Made by a program: the position numbers and the translations under genes
The notes under the pieces: model-generated
Seen by the model: the letters and a program-made list of their open reading frames with translations, nothing else
The model's database searches: none
What the model was told of the DNA's origin: nothing
DNA from: Streptomyces sp. AP-93
GTDB lineage: Bacteria; Actinomycetota; Actinomycetes; Streptomycetales; Streptomycetaceae
Direction: 5' to 3'
NCBI RefSeq assembly: GCF_022808175.1
Contig: NZ_JALGBX010000005.1
Coordinates: forward strand, 310,001-374,000
DNA length: 64,000 bases
In this document: one piece after another, positions 44,337-53,231 of the stretch
How positions within the stretch are numbered: the first letter of the stretch is position 1
Layout: every line of letters starts with the position of its first letter

Positions 44337-45698
44337 ATGCACCACGTCAGACCCCCGGCGGCCCGGGCGGTCCTGCGGGCAGCCGTCGCGGCGGCTTGCG
44401 CGACCGCCGCGTTGCTGGCGGCGGGGCCCGTCCGCGCGGCCGACGCCCCGGCCGCGCCCCGGCTGGTGGTGGAGATTCCGGGACCGGAGCAGGGTGGTGA
44501 CGCGGGATCGGGCCACGCCCGCGTCCCCGCACGGGCCGGCCAGTCGGCCGGTTCGTCGGGCGCCCGCCTCTCCGAGGCGGAGCGCGCGGCGGACGGCGAT
44601 GTGGTCAAGCTCGTCGACAACGGCCCCACCGGCGACCGGCTGGACGTGGTCGTCATCGGCGACGGCTACATGGCGGCCGAGCTGGCGAAGTTCCACACCG
44701 ACGCCCAGGCCAAGTGGGCCGAGGTGACGGCCGTGGAGCCGTACGCCACCTACCGGAACCTCTTCAACGTCTGGGCGGTCGACGCCGTCTCCCGTGAGTC
44801 GGGCGTCTCCGGCGACCCCGACCGGTCGGCCGTCCGCGACACGGCCCTCGGGTCGTACTTCTGGTGCGAGGAGATCGAGCGGCTCCTGTGCATAGACCAG
44901 CCCAAGGTGGACGCCTACGTGGCGAGGGCGCCGGAAGCCGATCTGGTCATCGTCCTGGCCAACAGCGCCAAGTACGGCGGCGCCGGCTACAACGAGCCCA
45001 GCGCCACCCTCGGCTACGAGGGCATCTCCACCGCCTCGGCGGACCACGCCAAGTCGGGCCAGGTCGCCATCCACGAGACGGGCCACTCGCTCGGCAAGCT
45101 CGCCGACGAGTACTTCTACCCCGGGGTCCCGGACTACGAGAAGTACACCGGCCCCGAGCCCGCCGAGTCCAACACCTCCAAGCTGTCCGCCGACCGGATG
45201 GCCCGCCAGCGTGCCAAGTGGTACCGCTGGCTCGGGGAGCCCTCTCCGGACGGCGGCGCCGTCGGCGCGTACGAGGGCGGCGGCTACTTCGCCACCGGGA
45301 TCCACCGCCCCACCGACAATTCGCTGATGCGTGTCCTGGGCAAACCCTTCAACCTCCCCGGCGTGGAGGCGATGATCGCCGGCTTCTACCAGCACGCGAA
45401 GGCCGTCACCCCGCTCACCCCGACGGACCGCACCCTGCGGACCGCGCACACCGCGAAGGCCGCCGTGCCCCGGCTCACGGGCACCGACGGCCGTCAGCTC
45501 CTGGTCCGCTGGTACCTCGACGGCCGCGAGGTCAAGCGCCTGGCCGGCCGGACCGACGTCTCGGTCGCGGAGCTGCGCCTCCCCGACCTCCGCACCCACA
45601 CCCTGTCCGTCACCGCGGAGGACCGGACCCCCTCGGTCCGCGACCCGGAGATCGCCCGCACGCTGCGCAGCACCGTCGACTGGAACGTCCGCCGGTAG
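44337..45698 (+). CDS. secreted M64-family metallopeptidase
   Basis: A 453-residue secreted protease of the IgA-peptidase M64 family: signal peptide (AVAAACATAALLAAGPVRAADA), a ~60-residue pro region, RLDVVVIGDGYMAAELAKFHTDAQ, and zinc motif AIHETGHSLGKLADEY (His246, Glu247, His250). A C-terminal ~90-residue beta domain follows. ATG 44337 has GCAGGAGGAC 5-6 nt upstream, a strong site. Divergent from the XRE-TPR regulator. Likely cuts extracellular proteins; its specific target is unknown. Confidence 0.92.
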   Translation: MHHVRPPAARAVLRAAVAAACATAALLAAGPVRAADAPAAPRLVVEIPGPEQGGDAGSGHARVPARAGQSAGSSGARLSEAERAADGDVVKLVDNGPTGDRLDVVVIGDGYMAAELAKFHTDAQAKWAEVTAVEPYATYRNLFNVWAVDAVSRESGVSGDPDRSAVRDTALGSYFWCEEIERLLCIDQPKVDAYVARAPEADLVIVLANSAKYGGAGYNEPSATLGYEGISTASADHAKSGQVAIHETGHSLGKLADEYFYPGVPDYEKYTGPEPAESNTSKLSADRMARQRAKWYRWLGEPSPDGGAVGAYEGGGYFATGIHRPTDNSLMRVLGKPFNLPGVEAMIAGFYQHAKAVTPLTPTDRTLRTAHTAKAAVPRLTGTDGRQLLVRWYLDGREVKRLAGRTDVSVAELRLPDLRTHTLSVTAEDRTPSVRDPEIARTLRSTVDWNVRR

Positions 45699-45736
45699 CC
45701 GGCGAACGGGCGGGCGGGCGCAGCACACACGACGGC

Positions 45737-45768
45737 GGCGGCGCGGGAGCCATCGCTCCCGCGCCGTC
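45737..45768. terminator. strong bidirectional hairpin
   Basis: A 14-bp stem (45737-45750 with 45755-45768, one G-U) and a CATC loop between the convergent M64 and permease genes, 38 nt after the M64 stop. No T tract, but very stable. Confidence 0.7.
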
Positions 45769-45793
45769 TCCGGTCGTCTCCGGTCCTCAGCCC

Positions 45794-47350
45794 CTAGGCC
45801 CGCTCGCCCACGGGTACGGCGGCCGGAGCGCCGGCCCGCTCACCGCTCCGCGGCAGGCGGCGCAGCGCAAGGGCCATGGCGGCGACCGCGTACGCGCACA
45901 GCACCGCGACCCCGGCCCACCAGGGCAGCGGGAAGTACCCGGCGGAAGGCGCGTAGTGGGCGGTGACCTGCGGATACTCCACCAGGGTCTGCTGGACGGC
46001 GAAACCGGCGGCCGGAGTCACCCGGAGCAGCCATTGCGCGAGACCGTCGCTCAGCAGGGGGACGGTGCTCACGGCGTACGGGACCACGACGGCCGAGACG
46101 GCGACGAGCACCGCGGGCCAGCGGCGCTTGAACAGCGCACCGAGGGCAAGGGCGAGCACGGCCGTGAGGGCGAGCGCCGCGGCGACACCGACGACCACCC
46201 GCGCTCCGGTCAGCGGGGAAAGCCCCACGACGGGAACCCCGTTGGACTTCAGGACCGCGACGCCGACCGGCACCACGATGCCCACGGCGAGCAGCCCGGT
46301 CACGAACGTCACGGCCCCCACGACGACGGCCCTCGCCCCGAGCACCGCACGGGTGAGCGGTGCGCCGTCCAGCGGCCGCCGGCTGCCCGACCCGCCACCG
46401 GCGAACCGCACCGCCACCACGAGCACGATGAGCAGGGCGAGGCTCAGACCGGTCAGCATCCCCTCCACGGGGCGGCCGCCCGTGGTGGCCGCAGGCCCGA
46501 TGTCACCGACTCCGGTGACGGTGATCGTGCCGCCTTCCTCCACCGCGCCGGACGCCTTGTGCCGCTTCTCCCAGTCGGTGTTGTTCATCTCGCCGATCGT
46601 CTCGGCCCGCCAGCTCCCGCCGGCGGCGGCGCCCTCCAGGCCGATGTGGTCGAAGGAACCGGCGGCCTGGGTGAAGCGCACCTGCTCCGTGGAGCCGCCG
46701 AGGCCGACCGGACGCAGGGTCAGGTCTCCGGGAGAGGTGGCGAACATCCCGACCTGCGCGGTCTCGGACAGCCCGGCGAGCTTCACCGCGGCCACCTTCA
46801 CCCACCGCTCGCCGTCGGAGGACTCGTAGCCCGTCACGGTGTCGCCCGCCCGGGTCAGCCGCAGCCACCGCGGCGACCCGGCCGAGACCGCGGCGCCGTT
46901 GACGGAGCTCCCGGCGATGTCGTGACCGTAGTCGTACTGCATCCGCACGCCGTGCTCACCGGTGACCATCAGGGCCGCGTACGAGGATCCCCGGCCGACG
47001 CCGTCCTTGACGATGATCCCGGCCTTCGCCCACGGCACCAGGCCCGGGACGATCTGGTCGTGGTGCGGCGGCGGATAGGTGATCGTGCCCGTCATGGACG
47101 TCATCCGGACCGTGATGCTGCCCTCGCGCCCCAGATCCCGGTGCATGAAGGCGAACTGGTCACTGACCGCGGTGCCGTCCGGACCGGTGGGGTCGGCCGG
47201 GCAGGTGCCGGCGCATGACGCGTGGTTGCCGAAGGCGTAGAGTAGACCGAGGGCGAGGACCATCAGGGCCGCCGTGACCAGGGCGATCAGCCGGGCCGGA
47301 CGCAGGAAGCGGGTGCACTCCTGTCGGAGGAGTTCGTTGTGTGTGAGCAT
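45794..47350 (-). CDS. ABC-2-like membrane protein with large extracytoplasmic domain
   Basis: A 518-residue protein: LTHNELLRQECTRFLRPARL and TM1, then a ~230-residue outside domain resembling DUF1349-type concanavalin-like folds (IIVKDGVGRGSSYAALMV, HGVRMQYDYGHDIAG, WLRLTRAGDTVTGYESSDGERW), then about five membrane segments of ABC-2 permease type. Usually such genes pair with an ABC ATPase; none is adjacent. Divergent from a two-component system 111 bp away, which probably controls it. Role in export or envelope stress is inferred from context only. Confidence 0.78.
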   Translation of the reverse strand: MLTHNELLRQECTRFLRPARLIALVTAALMVLALGLLYAFGNHASCAGTCPADPTGPDGTAVSDQFAFMHRDLGREGSITVRMTSMTGTITYPPPHHDQIVPGLVPWAKAGIIVKDGVGRGSSYAALMVTGEHGVRMQYDYGHDIAGSSVNGAAVSAGSPRWLRLTRAGDTVTGYESSDGERWVKVAAVKLAGLSETAQVGMFATSPGDLTLRPVGLGGSTEQVRFTQAAGSFDHIGLEGAAAGGSWRAETIGEMNNTDWEKRHKASGAVEEGGTITVTGVGDIGPAATTGGRPVEGMLTGLSLALLIVLVVAVRFAGGGSGSRRPLDGAPLTRAVLGARAVVVGAVTFVTGLLAVGIVVPVGVAVLKSNGVPVVGLSPLTGARVVVGVAAALALTAVLALALGALFKRRWPAVLVAVSAVVVPYAVSTVPLLSDGLAQWLLRVTPAAGFAVQQTLVEYPQVTAHYAPSAGYFPLPWWAGVAVLCAYAVAAMALALRRLPRSGERAGAPAAVPVGERA

Positions 47351-47391
47351 GCTCCGGTTCTACGCAGCCGCCCGTAACGGGGTCCGAACCG

Positions 47392-47408
47392 TCGCTGTCA
47401 TGACGCTG
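47392..47408. promoter_or_regulatory. CGCTGT direct repeat, 11-bp period
   Basis: CGCTGT at 47392-47397 and 47403-47408 are 11 bp apart, the spacing used by OmpR/PhoB-family regulators. They lie between the permease and the kinase gene, where the response regulator encoded next door would be expected to bind. Confidence 0.5.
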
Positions 47409-47461
47409 TTAGGTGCCGCGGGGCATGCTGGACCCCATCGGACGGGACGGGGAGAGAAGCC

Positions 47462-48673
47462 ATGGTCGGACTGCGGAGCAGGACCGTCGGACGGCGGTTC
47501 GCGATTCTCTACGCCACGGTGTTCCTGCTGTCCGGAATCGGACTGATCGCCCTGATCTACCTGTTCTCCCGCTCCGACATGACGCGGTCCGCTCCCGGAC
47601 AGCCGCCGCCGGGCGAGCCGGCCACGGGGGTCGCACAGCACGTCCTCGACCTCGAACGACAGCTCGCGGAGGTGCACGCACAGCAGTCCAGGCAGCTCCT
47701 GTTCGGCTCGCTGATCGCGATCGTGGTGATGGCGGCCGTCTCGCTCCTGCTCGGCCGGATCCTCGCCGGGCACGTCCTGCGCCCGCTGCGCCTGATCACC
47801 GCGGCCACCCGGCGGATCTCCGCCGAGAACCTGGACCAGCGGCTCGCCGTGGCCGGGCCCGACGACGAGGTCAAGGAGCTCGCGGACACGGTGGACGGCC
47901 TCCTGGCACGCCTCGAGGCCTCGTTCGCGGCGCAACGACGCTTCGTGGCCAACGCCTCGCACGAACTGCGCACCCCGCTGACGACGATCCGGGCCTCGCT
48001 CGACGTGGCCGTGGCCAAACCGCAGCCCGCGGCGCAGACCGTCGCGCTCGCCGGTCGGGTGCGCACCGAACTGGACCGGGTGGACCGCCTGCTGGAAGGC
48101 TTCCTCGTGCTCGCCCGGGCACAGCACGGCGTCCTCCCCGACCGGGTCCCCGTATCGCTCGCCGAGCTGGCGGGGGAGGCACTGGCCGCCCGGGCCGGCG
48201 CCGTCGCCGAGAAGGACCTGACGGTCGAGGACGAGCTGACGTCGAAGGCGTGGACGCGGGGCAGCCCGGCGCTGCTGTCCCGGCTGGTGCAGAACGTGAT
48301 CGACAACGCGATCGTGCACAACCAGGAGGGCGGCTGGATCCGCATCGCCACGCAGGACGACGCCGGCGCGGACGACGCACCCCGGGCCCGTCTCGTCGTC
48401 GAGACCGGCGGGAGCGTCCTGGACCAGGACCAAGTGGACCGGCTGACGCAGCCGTTCGAGCGGCTCGGCACCGACCGGACCGGATCGCAGGAGAGTTCCG
48501 GACTGGGTCTGTCGATCGTCGCCGCGATCGTCTCCGCGCACGGCGGCAGCCTCGACCTCCGCGTCCGGGCGGAGGGCGGACTGAAGGTGACGGCCGCGAT
48601 GCCGTCGGCGAACGCCTTCGACGGTCCGCATGGGCCGCATGGGCCGCACGGTCCGCACGGGGGGACGGCATGA
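47462..48673 (+). CDS. two-component sensor histidine kinase (OmpR-partner type)
   Basis: A 403-residue membrane kinase: TM1 (FAILYATVFLLSGIGLIALIYLF), a ~45-residue outside loop, TM2 (LLFGSLIAIVVMAAVSLLLG), HAMP (RPLRLITAATRRISAENLDQRL), the H box NASHELRTPL (His167), N box NVIDNAIVHN, and G2 box SSGLGLSIVAAIV. The G1 DxGxG motif is altered (ETGGSVLD), which may weaken ATP binding. The C-terminus is a GPH repeat (12-nt unit). The stop overlaps the response regulator ATG (ATGA). GGGGAGAG precedes the ATG. Confidence 0.93.
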   Translation: MVGLRSRTVGRRFAILYATVFLLSGIGLIALIYLFSRSDMTRSAPGQPPPGEPATGVAQHVLDLERQLAEVHAQQSRQLLFGSLIAIVVMAAVSLLLGRILAGHVLRPLRLITAATRRISAENLDQRLAVAGPDDEVKELADTVDGLLARLEASFAAQRRFVANASHELRTPLTTIRASLDVAVAKPQPAAQTVALAGRVRTELDRVDRLLEGFLVLARAQHGVLPDRVPVSLAELAGEALAARAGAVAEKDLTVEDELTSKAWTRGSPALLSRLVQNVIDNAIVHNQEGGWIRIATQDDAGADDAPRARLVVETGGSVLDQDQVDRLTQPFERLGTDRTGSQESSGLGLSIVAAIVSAHGGSLDLRVRAEGGLKVTAAMPSANAFDGPHGPHGPHGPHGGTA

Positions 48674-49341
48674 GGATCCTGGTCGTCGAGGACGCGCGCT
48701 CGCTCGCGGAGGTCGTCGCCGAAGGACTGCGCGACCAGGGAATGGCCGTCGACCTCGCCTACGACGGGCTGGCCGCCGCCGCCAAGCTCGACGTCAACGC
48801 GTACGACGTGGTGGTCCTCGACCGGGACCTGCCCGGCATCCACGGCGACACGCTCTGCCGGATGATCACGGAGCGGGACGACCGCGCGATGGTCCTGATG
48901 CTGACCGCGGCCGGATCGCCCGGCGACCGGGTCAGCGGCCTCACCCTGGGCGCCGACGACTACCTCGCCAAACCCTTCCACTTCCCCGAACTGATCCTGC
49001 GCATCCGCTCCCTGGCCCGCCGCAGGCCCGCCGCCCGGCCCCGTACGCTGCGCGCTGCCGGAATCGAACTCGACCCGGTGCACCGCACCGCCCTGCGGGA
49101 AGGCGCCCGCCTGGAGCTCTCCGTCAAGGAGTTCGCCGTCCTGGAGGCCCTCCTCCGGGCCAGCCCGGGCTTCCTGAGCGCCGAGGCCCTGCTCGAACAG
49201 GTCTGGGACGAGAACGCAGACCCGTTCACCAACACGGTCGCGGTCACCATGGGCCGCCTGCGCCGCAAACTGGGCACCCCGCAGGTCATCACGACAACCC
49301 CCGGCGTGGGCTACCGCATCGCGGACCCCGCCTCAGGCTGA
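48670..49341 (+). CDS. OmpR-family response regulator
   Basis: A 223-residue regulator: receiver with Asp-Asp pair (LVVEDAR), phospho-acceptor Asp51 (VVVLDRDLPG), Thr (LMLTAAG) and Lys (YLAKPF). A winged-helix DNA-binding domain follows (LSVKEFAVLEALL, TNTVAVTMGRLRRKLG, TTPGVGYRI). Coupled to the kinase by a 4-nt overlap. It probably binds the CGCTGT repeats upstream and controls the kinase operon and the divergent permease gene. Confidence 0.94.
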   Translation: MRILVVEDARSLAEVVAEGLRDQGMAVDLAYDGLAAAAKLDVNAYDVVVLDRDLPGIHGDTLCRMITERDDRAMVLMLTAAGSPGDRVSGLTLGADDYLAKPFHFPELILRIRSLARRRPAARPRTLRAAGIELDPVHRTALREGARLELSVKEFAVLEALLRASPGFLSAEALLEQVWDENADPFTNTVAVTMGRLRRKLGTPQVITTTPGVGYRIADPASG

Positions 49342-49362
49342 CCCTCTCCGGAAGCGGACGGC

Positions 49363-49971
49363 CTAGAGGGGGGTCAGCTCCCCGAGCCCCAGCGTGCGCA
49401 GGGTGTGGTTCGCCATCCGCAGGTGACCGACCGCGTTGGGGTGGGCGGCGTCGTCGAGCCAGGAGATCGGGTCCGAGGCGCCGTGGTGCTCCAGCCAGTG
49501 GGCCTCGTGGTCCACGAGCAGGGCTCCGGTGTCCTTGGCGATCTCCCGCACGGCCCGGCAGTACGCGGGCAGGGCCGCGCGCCGCTCCCGGCCCGCGAGG
49601 CCGACCAGAGCCGGCGTGTGCAGCACCACCTGCGTCCGCGGGTCCACTCCGGCGATGATCCGGTGCATTGCCTCGTGGAACCGGGGCAGTCCCTCCTCGC
49701 CGTCGAGGCAGTCGTTGGTGCCGAGGGACACGGACAGCACATCGGGATCGAACCGGCCGATGAGGTGGTCGTGGGCCGCGAGGACGTCGGCCGCGCCCCA
49801 TCCGGAGACTCCGGTGTTGACCACGACGTCGGTGAGCCGGTCCAGCTGCCACCGGACCCGCTCGTGCACGTGCTCGACCCAGCCTCGGGCCCCGTGCGTG
49901 TGCAGCACGGACTGGGTGATGCTGTCCCCGGTCGCCACCCAGGTCATGGGGCTCTCCGTCAGCCGGATCAT
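49363..49971 (-). CDS. SGNH/GDSL-family hydrolase
   Basis: A 202-residue single-domain esterase/lipase fold: block I TGDSITQS (Ser nucleophile), block II NTGVSGWGAAD, block III VSLGTNDCLD and block V DDAAHPNAVGH (Asp-His). No signal peptide, so intracellular. ATG 49971 follows AAGGGA. It converges with the response regulator gene (21-bp gap). Substrate is unknown; members deacylate sugars, lipids or thioesters. Confidence 0.92.
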   Translation of the reverse strand: MIRLTESPMTWVATGDSITQSVLHTHGARGWVEHVHERVRWQLDRLTDVVVNTGVSGWGAADVLAAHDHLIGRFDPDVLSVSLGTNDCLDGEEGLPRFHEAMHRIIAGVDPRTQVVLHTPALVGLAGRERRAALPAYCRAVREIAKDTGALLVDHEAHWLEHHGASDPISWLDDAAHPNAVGHLRMANHTLRTLGLGELTPL

Positions 49972-50192
49972 CGGTGTGTCCCTTCCACGTCCGGTCGCCG
50001 CGCGTCTCCGTCGACCGCGGCGCCCCGTCGACAGGCCATGGTGGTGCCCGCCCAAGATCATCCGTACCATGCCCGGCCGCTGCGGCGCTGCCCGGGCCGG
50101 CCGCTCCGTATGCCGCCGACGGGACCGCGACGACCGCGACGACCGGGACGGATAATGGCACGGCACGTACCGAGCGGAGAGTTGAAGAAGCG

Positions 50193-50585
50193 ATGACGCT
50201 GAAAGAAGGCCGGCGGGTGAGGCTGGCGGCGGACACCCGGCTGACCGACTGGGTCGCGATGACACAGGGTCCTTCGGCGGAGGCCGGTGCCGTCGTCGCG
50301 TCGCTGTCCCTGGCGGCGGGTACCGAGGGCACCGTGGTGCGGGTGGTCGAGCACGACCTGCAGACTCCGGAGTCCCGCGAGTACGAGCGGCTCACGTCGC
50401 TCCTCGACGCCTTCGGCGCGAGTATGCCGACGGAGAGCAAGAAGCAGCTGGAGGAGAAGGTCGCCGGCCTGGAGCCCGCGTGGACCGCCTACCGGGCGGA
50501 GCCGCTCCGGGTGACCGTCCGGGTGCGCTTCGACAACGGATTCATCCTCGACGACGCACGCGAAGACGTCTTCGACCCCGCCTGA
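50193..50585 (+). CDS. hypothetical protein, 130 residues
   Basis: No family recognised. The protein is soluble and acidic, with a beta-rich start (LKEGRRVRLAADTRLTDWVA), a central helical stretch (SREYERLTSLLDAFGASM, ESKKQLEEKVAGLE) and a beta-like end (LRVTVRVRFDNGFILDDA). The codon use is typical of the window and the frame is well conserved in character, supporting a real gene. Weak GAAGAAG ribosome site. It ends 6 nt before the opposing racemase gene. Confidence 0.7.
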   Translation: MTLKEGRRVRLAADTRLTDWVAMTQGPSAEAGAVVASLSLAAGTEGTVVRVVEHDLQTPESREYERLTSLLDAFGASMPTESKKQLEEKVAGLEPAWTAYRAEPLRVTVRVRFDNGFILDDAREDVFDPA

Positions 50586-50591
50586 CGGGCT

Positions 50592-51284
50592 CTACGGGGC
50601 CAGGGCCGCGTCCACCGCCGCCTCAGCGTGCAGGCGGGCGGTGGGGAAGAGCGGTACGGGGCTGTCCGTGGGGCCGATGAGGAGCTCGATCTCCGTGCAC
50701 CCCAGGACGACTCCCTCGGCGCCCCCGGCGACGAGGTCCTCGACGACCCGGCGGTACGCCGCACGCGATTCCTCGCGGACGATGCCGAGGCAGAGCTCCT
50801 CGTAGATCACCCGGTGTACGAGCGCACGCCCCTCGGGATCCGGGACGCGGACGTCGAGCCCGCCCGCGGCCAGGCGGCCCCGGTAGAAGTCCTGTTCCAT
50901 CGTGAACGCGGTGCCCAGGAGCCCCACCCGGCGCAGTCCGGCGCCGCGGACGGCGGCTGCCGTGGTGTCCGCGAGGTGCAGCAGCGGGACGGAGACGGCC
51001 GCCTCGACCGACCCCGCGACCTTGTGCATGGTGTTGGTGCAGATCAGCAGCAGCTCCGCACCCGCCGCTTCCAGCGACCGTGCGGCATCGGCCAGTACCT
51101 CGCCGGCTTCCTCCCAGCGGCCCTGGACCTGCAACCGCTCGATCTCCGCGAAGTCCACGGAATAGAGCACGCAGCGGGCGGAGTGGAGCCCGCCGAGGCG
51201 CTCGCGGGTCCGCTCGTTGAGGATCCGGTAGTACTCCGCCGTCGACTCCCAGCTCATACCGCCGATCAACCCGATCGTCTTCAT
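50592..51284 (-). CDS. aspartate/glutamate racemase-family protein
   Basis: A 230-residue cofactor-independent racemase fold: KTIGLIGGMSWESTAEYYR at the N-terminus, first catalytic Cys in LLICTNTMHK, second in VVLGCTEIELL. These two cysteines abstract and return the alpha proton. The N-terminus is typical of the YgeA/aspartate racemase group. -10 TATGCT (51296-51291) ends 6 nt before the ATG, so the mRNA is probably leaderless. Could make D-Asp or D-Glu, or act on another amino acid. Confidence 0.92.
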   Translation of the reverse strand: MKTIGLIGGMSWESTAEYYRILNERTRERLGGLHSARCVLYSVDFAEIERLQVQGRWEEAGEVLADAARSLEAAGAELLLICTNTMHKVAGSVEAAVSVPLLHLADTTAAAVRGAGLRRVGLLGTAFTMEQDFYRGRLAAGGLDVRVPDPEGRALVHRVIYEELCLGIVREESRAAYRRVVEDLVAGGAEGVVLGCTEIELLIGPTDSPVPLFPTARLHAEAAVDAALAP

Positions 51285-51290
51285 GCGTCA

Positions 51291-51333
51291 AGCATAAGGG
51301 GAAGTTAGTTGTGGCCACTCGTGCATAAGTCTG
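51291..51333 (-). promoter_or_regulatory. promoter of the racemase gene
   Basis: On the minus strand TATGCT (51296-51291) is a -10 placed for a leaderless start at 51284. The word TTATGC occurs twice in direct orientation, at this -10 and about 32 bp further upstream. No good -35 is seen. Confidence 0.45.
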
Positions 51334-51413
51334 CCTTTGGGTTTACGAAGGTCGGGTCTCCAGTGCGTCGAGAACCCCGTGCGCCGGGGGTCGGCGAGAT
51401 CGGTCACCCGTGC

Positions 51414-52964
51414 TCAGCCGCGGTGGATCCGGTCGATGCCGTACCACTTCGACACACAGGAGGCGACCCAGTCCCGCTCGTAGGACCGGGTGAAGAAGGG
51501 CTCGGCGAGACTGCCGATGTACAGGGGCTGGTAGGCCACGTCCGTCGCACCCCGCCTGGCCTCGGCCTGGATGCGTGCGTTCTGCGCGTCCCACGCCACC
51601 GAGCGGGCGACCGTGGTGGTCGTGAGCCGCTGGAGCTCCGGGACCAGGACGGCCAGCGAAGCCAGCGTGAGGCAGCCCGCCGCCACGGCGCCGGCCAGGA
51701 GCGCCGGGCCGGCGCTCGGGTGCTCGCGGAGCCGCCGCCCGCCCCACGCGCCCAGCAGGGCGCCGTAGCCGCAGAGCGCCAGTTCCATCGGCACCAGGTA
51801 GCTCGTCCAGGTACGTGCGTACGTCCATCCGGTCGGCCCGTAGCCGCTGCGCAGGCCCACCACCACCGCGAGCGAGCCCAGGAGCACCGCCAGCACCGGG
51901 AGCAGCAGGACGGCGATCAGCGTGCCGCGCGGTACGGTCCGGCGCGGCTCCCGCTCCTCGGACACGGGCCCGCCCCGGCGGGCCCTCCCCAGGACCATCG
52001 CCAGCCCCAGCAGCACGCCGACGGCCGCGGCTCCGAGGTAGGCCGGACGGCCGGTGATGGAGTCCCACATGCGCAGCCAGTCCTCGAAGACGGCCCGGAG
52101 TCCGGTCCCGGACAGCAGGGACTCCTTGGCCGGCTGCTGCGCCCGGCGCCACCGGGCGCCGGGGGAGGTGTAGAGCACGATCAGGCCGGTGACCAGGCCG
52201 ACGCACCAGACGAGGCACCAGGTGAAGGGACGCCAGTTCTGCGCCGCTCCGAGGCGGGGCAGGCAGATCAGCCCGACCAGCCCCGCGAGGATTCCGCTCA
52301 CGAGCGCGAACGGCTCGCTCAGGGTGCCGATGGCGAAGGCGATGAGGAACGCGGCGACCATGCCGGTCACCCGGACGGCGGTACGGGGATGGGAGGCGGT
52401 CCGCAGGGCCAGCAGGAGCGCCCACACGCCGATGACGCTGGGAACGGTGTGCGAGATCGTGGCGGGGGCCCACAGCAGGGCCTGATAGCTGCGGGGGCCC
52501 GTGAAGTAGACCAGTGCCTGGATCACCAGGGCGCAAGCGATCAGGACGGGCAGCCGCGGCCTGCCACCGAGGAACCGGACGAATTCGCGGCCCAGCAGCA
52601 CGAGTCCCACGGTGAACGAGACGGCTATGACGGTGGGCAGGACCTTGGCCCCGACCAGTCCGTCGCCGTAGACGATCCCGCTCAGGAAGGCGTTGGTGAT
52701 CCTGCCGTTCTGCGTCATGTAGAAGTCGGAGGTGATGCCGAAGACCCCCATGTCGCGCGACTTCCACGCGGCGCACCAGTCGTCGGACGTGGGCCGCACG
52801 TAGAGGCCGAGGAAGCATCCGACGGCGACCAGCGCACCGGCCGCCGCGGCCGCCGCGGCCCCGGTGGCCGCGAAGACTCCGCGCCCGAGCGGACGGCGCC
52901 GGCCGCCGGCGTCGTCCCTCACCTTCTCCTTCTCGGTCTCGCCCTGGCACTCGACTGTGCTCAT
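51414..52964 (-). CDS. polytopic membrane protein (DUF6056/glycosyltransferase-C-like)
   Basis: A 516-residue protein with roughly 11 membrane segments. After TM1 an outside loop carries YVRPTSDDWCAAWKSRDMG, with the Asp-Asp pair placed like the catalytic acids of lipid-linked glycosyltransferases of the GT-C type, then TQNGRITNAFL. A soluble C-terminal part includes ARSVAWDAQNARIQ and SCVSKWYGIDRIH. The family has no proven activity; a role in cell-surface glycan transfer is a guess from topology. It stands alone. Confidence 0.75.
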   Translation of the reverse strand: MSTVECQGETEKEKVRDDAGGRRRPLGRGVFAATGAAAAAAAGALVAVGCFLGLYVRPTSDDWCAAWKSRDMGVFGITSDFYMTQNGRITNAFLSGIVYGDGLVGAKVLPTVIAVSFTVGLVLLGREFVRFLGGRPRLPVLIACALVIQALVYFTGPRSYQALLWAPATISHTVPSVIGVWALLLALRTASHPRTAVRVTGMVAAFLIAFAIGTLSEPFALVSGILAGLVGLICLPRLGAAQNWRPFTWCLVWCVGLVTGLIVLYTSPGARWRRAQQPAKESLLSGTGLRAVFEDWLRMWDSITGRPAYLGAAAVGVLLGLAMVLGRARRGGPVSEEREPRRTVPRGTLIAVLLLPVLAVLLGSLAVVVGLRSGYGPTGWTYARTWTSYLVPMELALCGYGALLGAWGGRRLREHPSAGPALLAGAVAAGCLTLASLAVLVPELQRLTTTTVARSVAWDAQNARIQAEARRGATDVAYQPLYIGSLAEPFFTRSYERDWVASCVSKWYGIDRIHRG

Positions 52965-53231
52965 GTATCAGTCCTTCTCGGCGGCATCCGGCCGGGGGAG
53001 GCGGCCGACGCGCCCGCCGCCCGCGGTGACCGTGGGGCCTGCGGAAACCCATGATGTGCACGGTCCGCGGCCCCCGGCATCCCGGGTGCGCCGGGACGGG
53101 TACGGGGCCACGGGGCCCCTCCGCACTCCCGGGTCACCCGCGCGGCGGGCCTGCCGTGGCGGCCTGCGCAGGACTCTCCCAGGATGGGGAAGCGGGGTCC
53201 GCACGCACGCGGGCCGGCGGAGGGAGCGGCG

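Noticed and set aside
45737-45768. Operator reading of the 14-bp stem
   Set aside because: It lies between two converging gene ends, so a terminator is the simpler reading.
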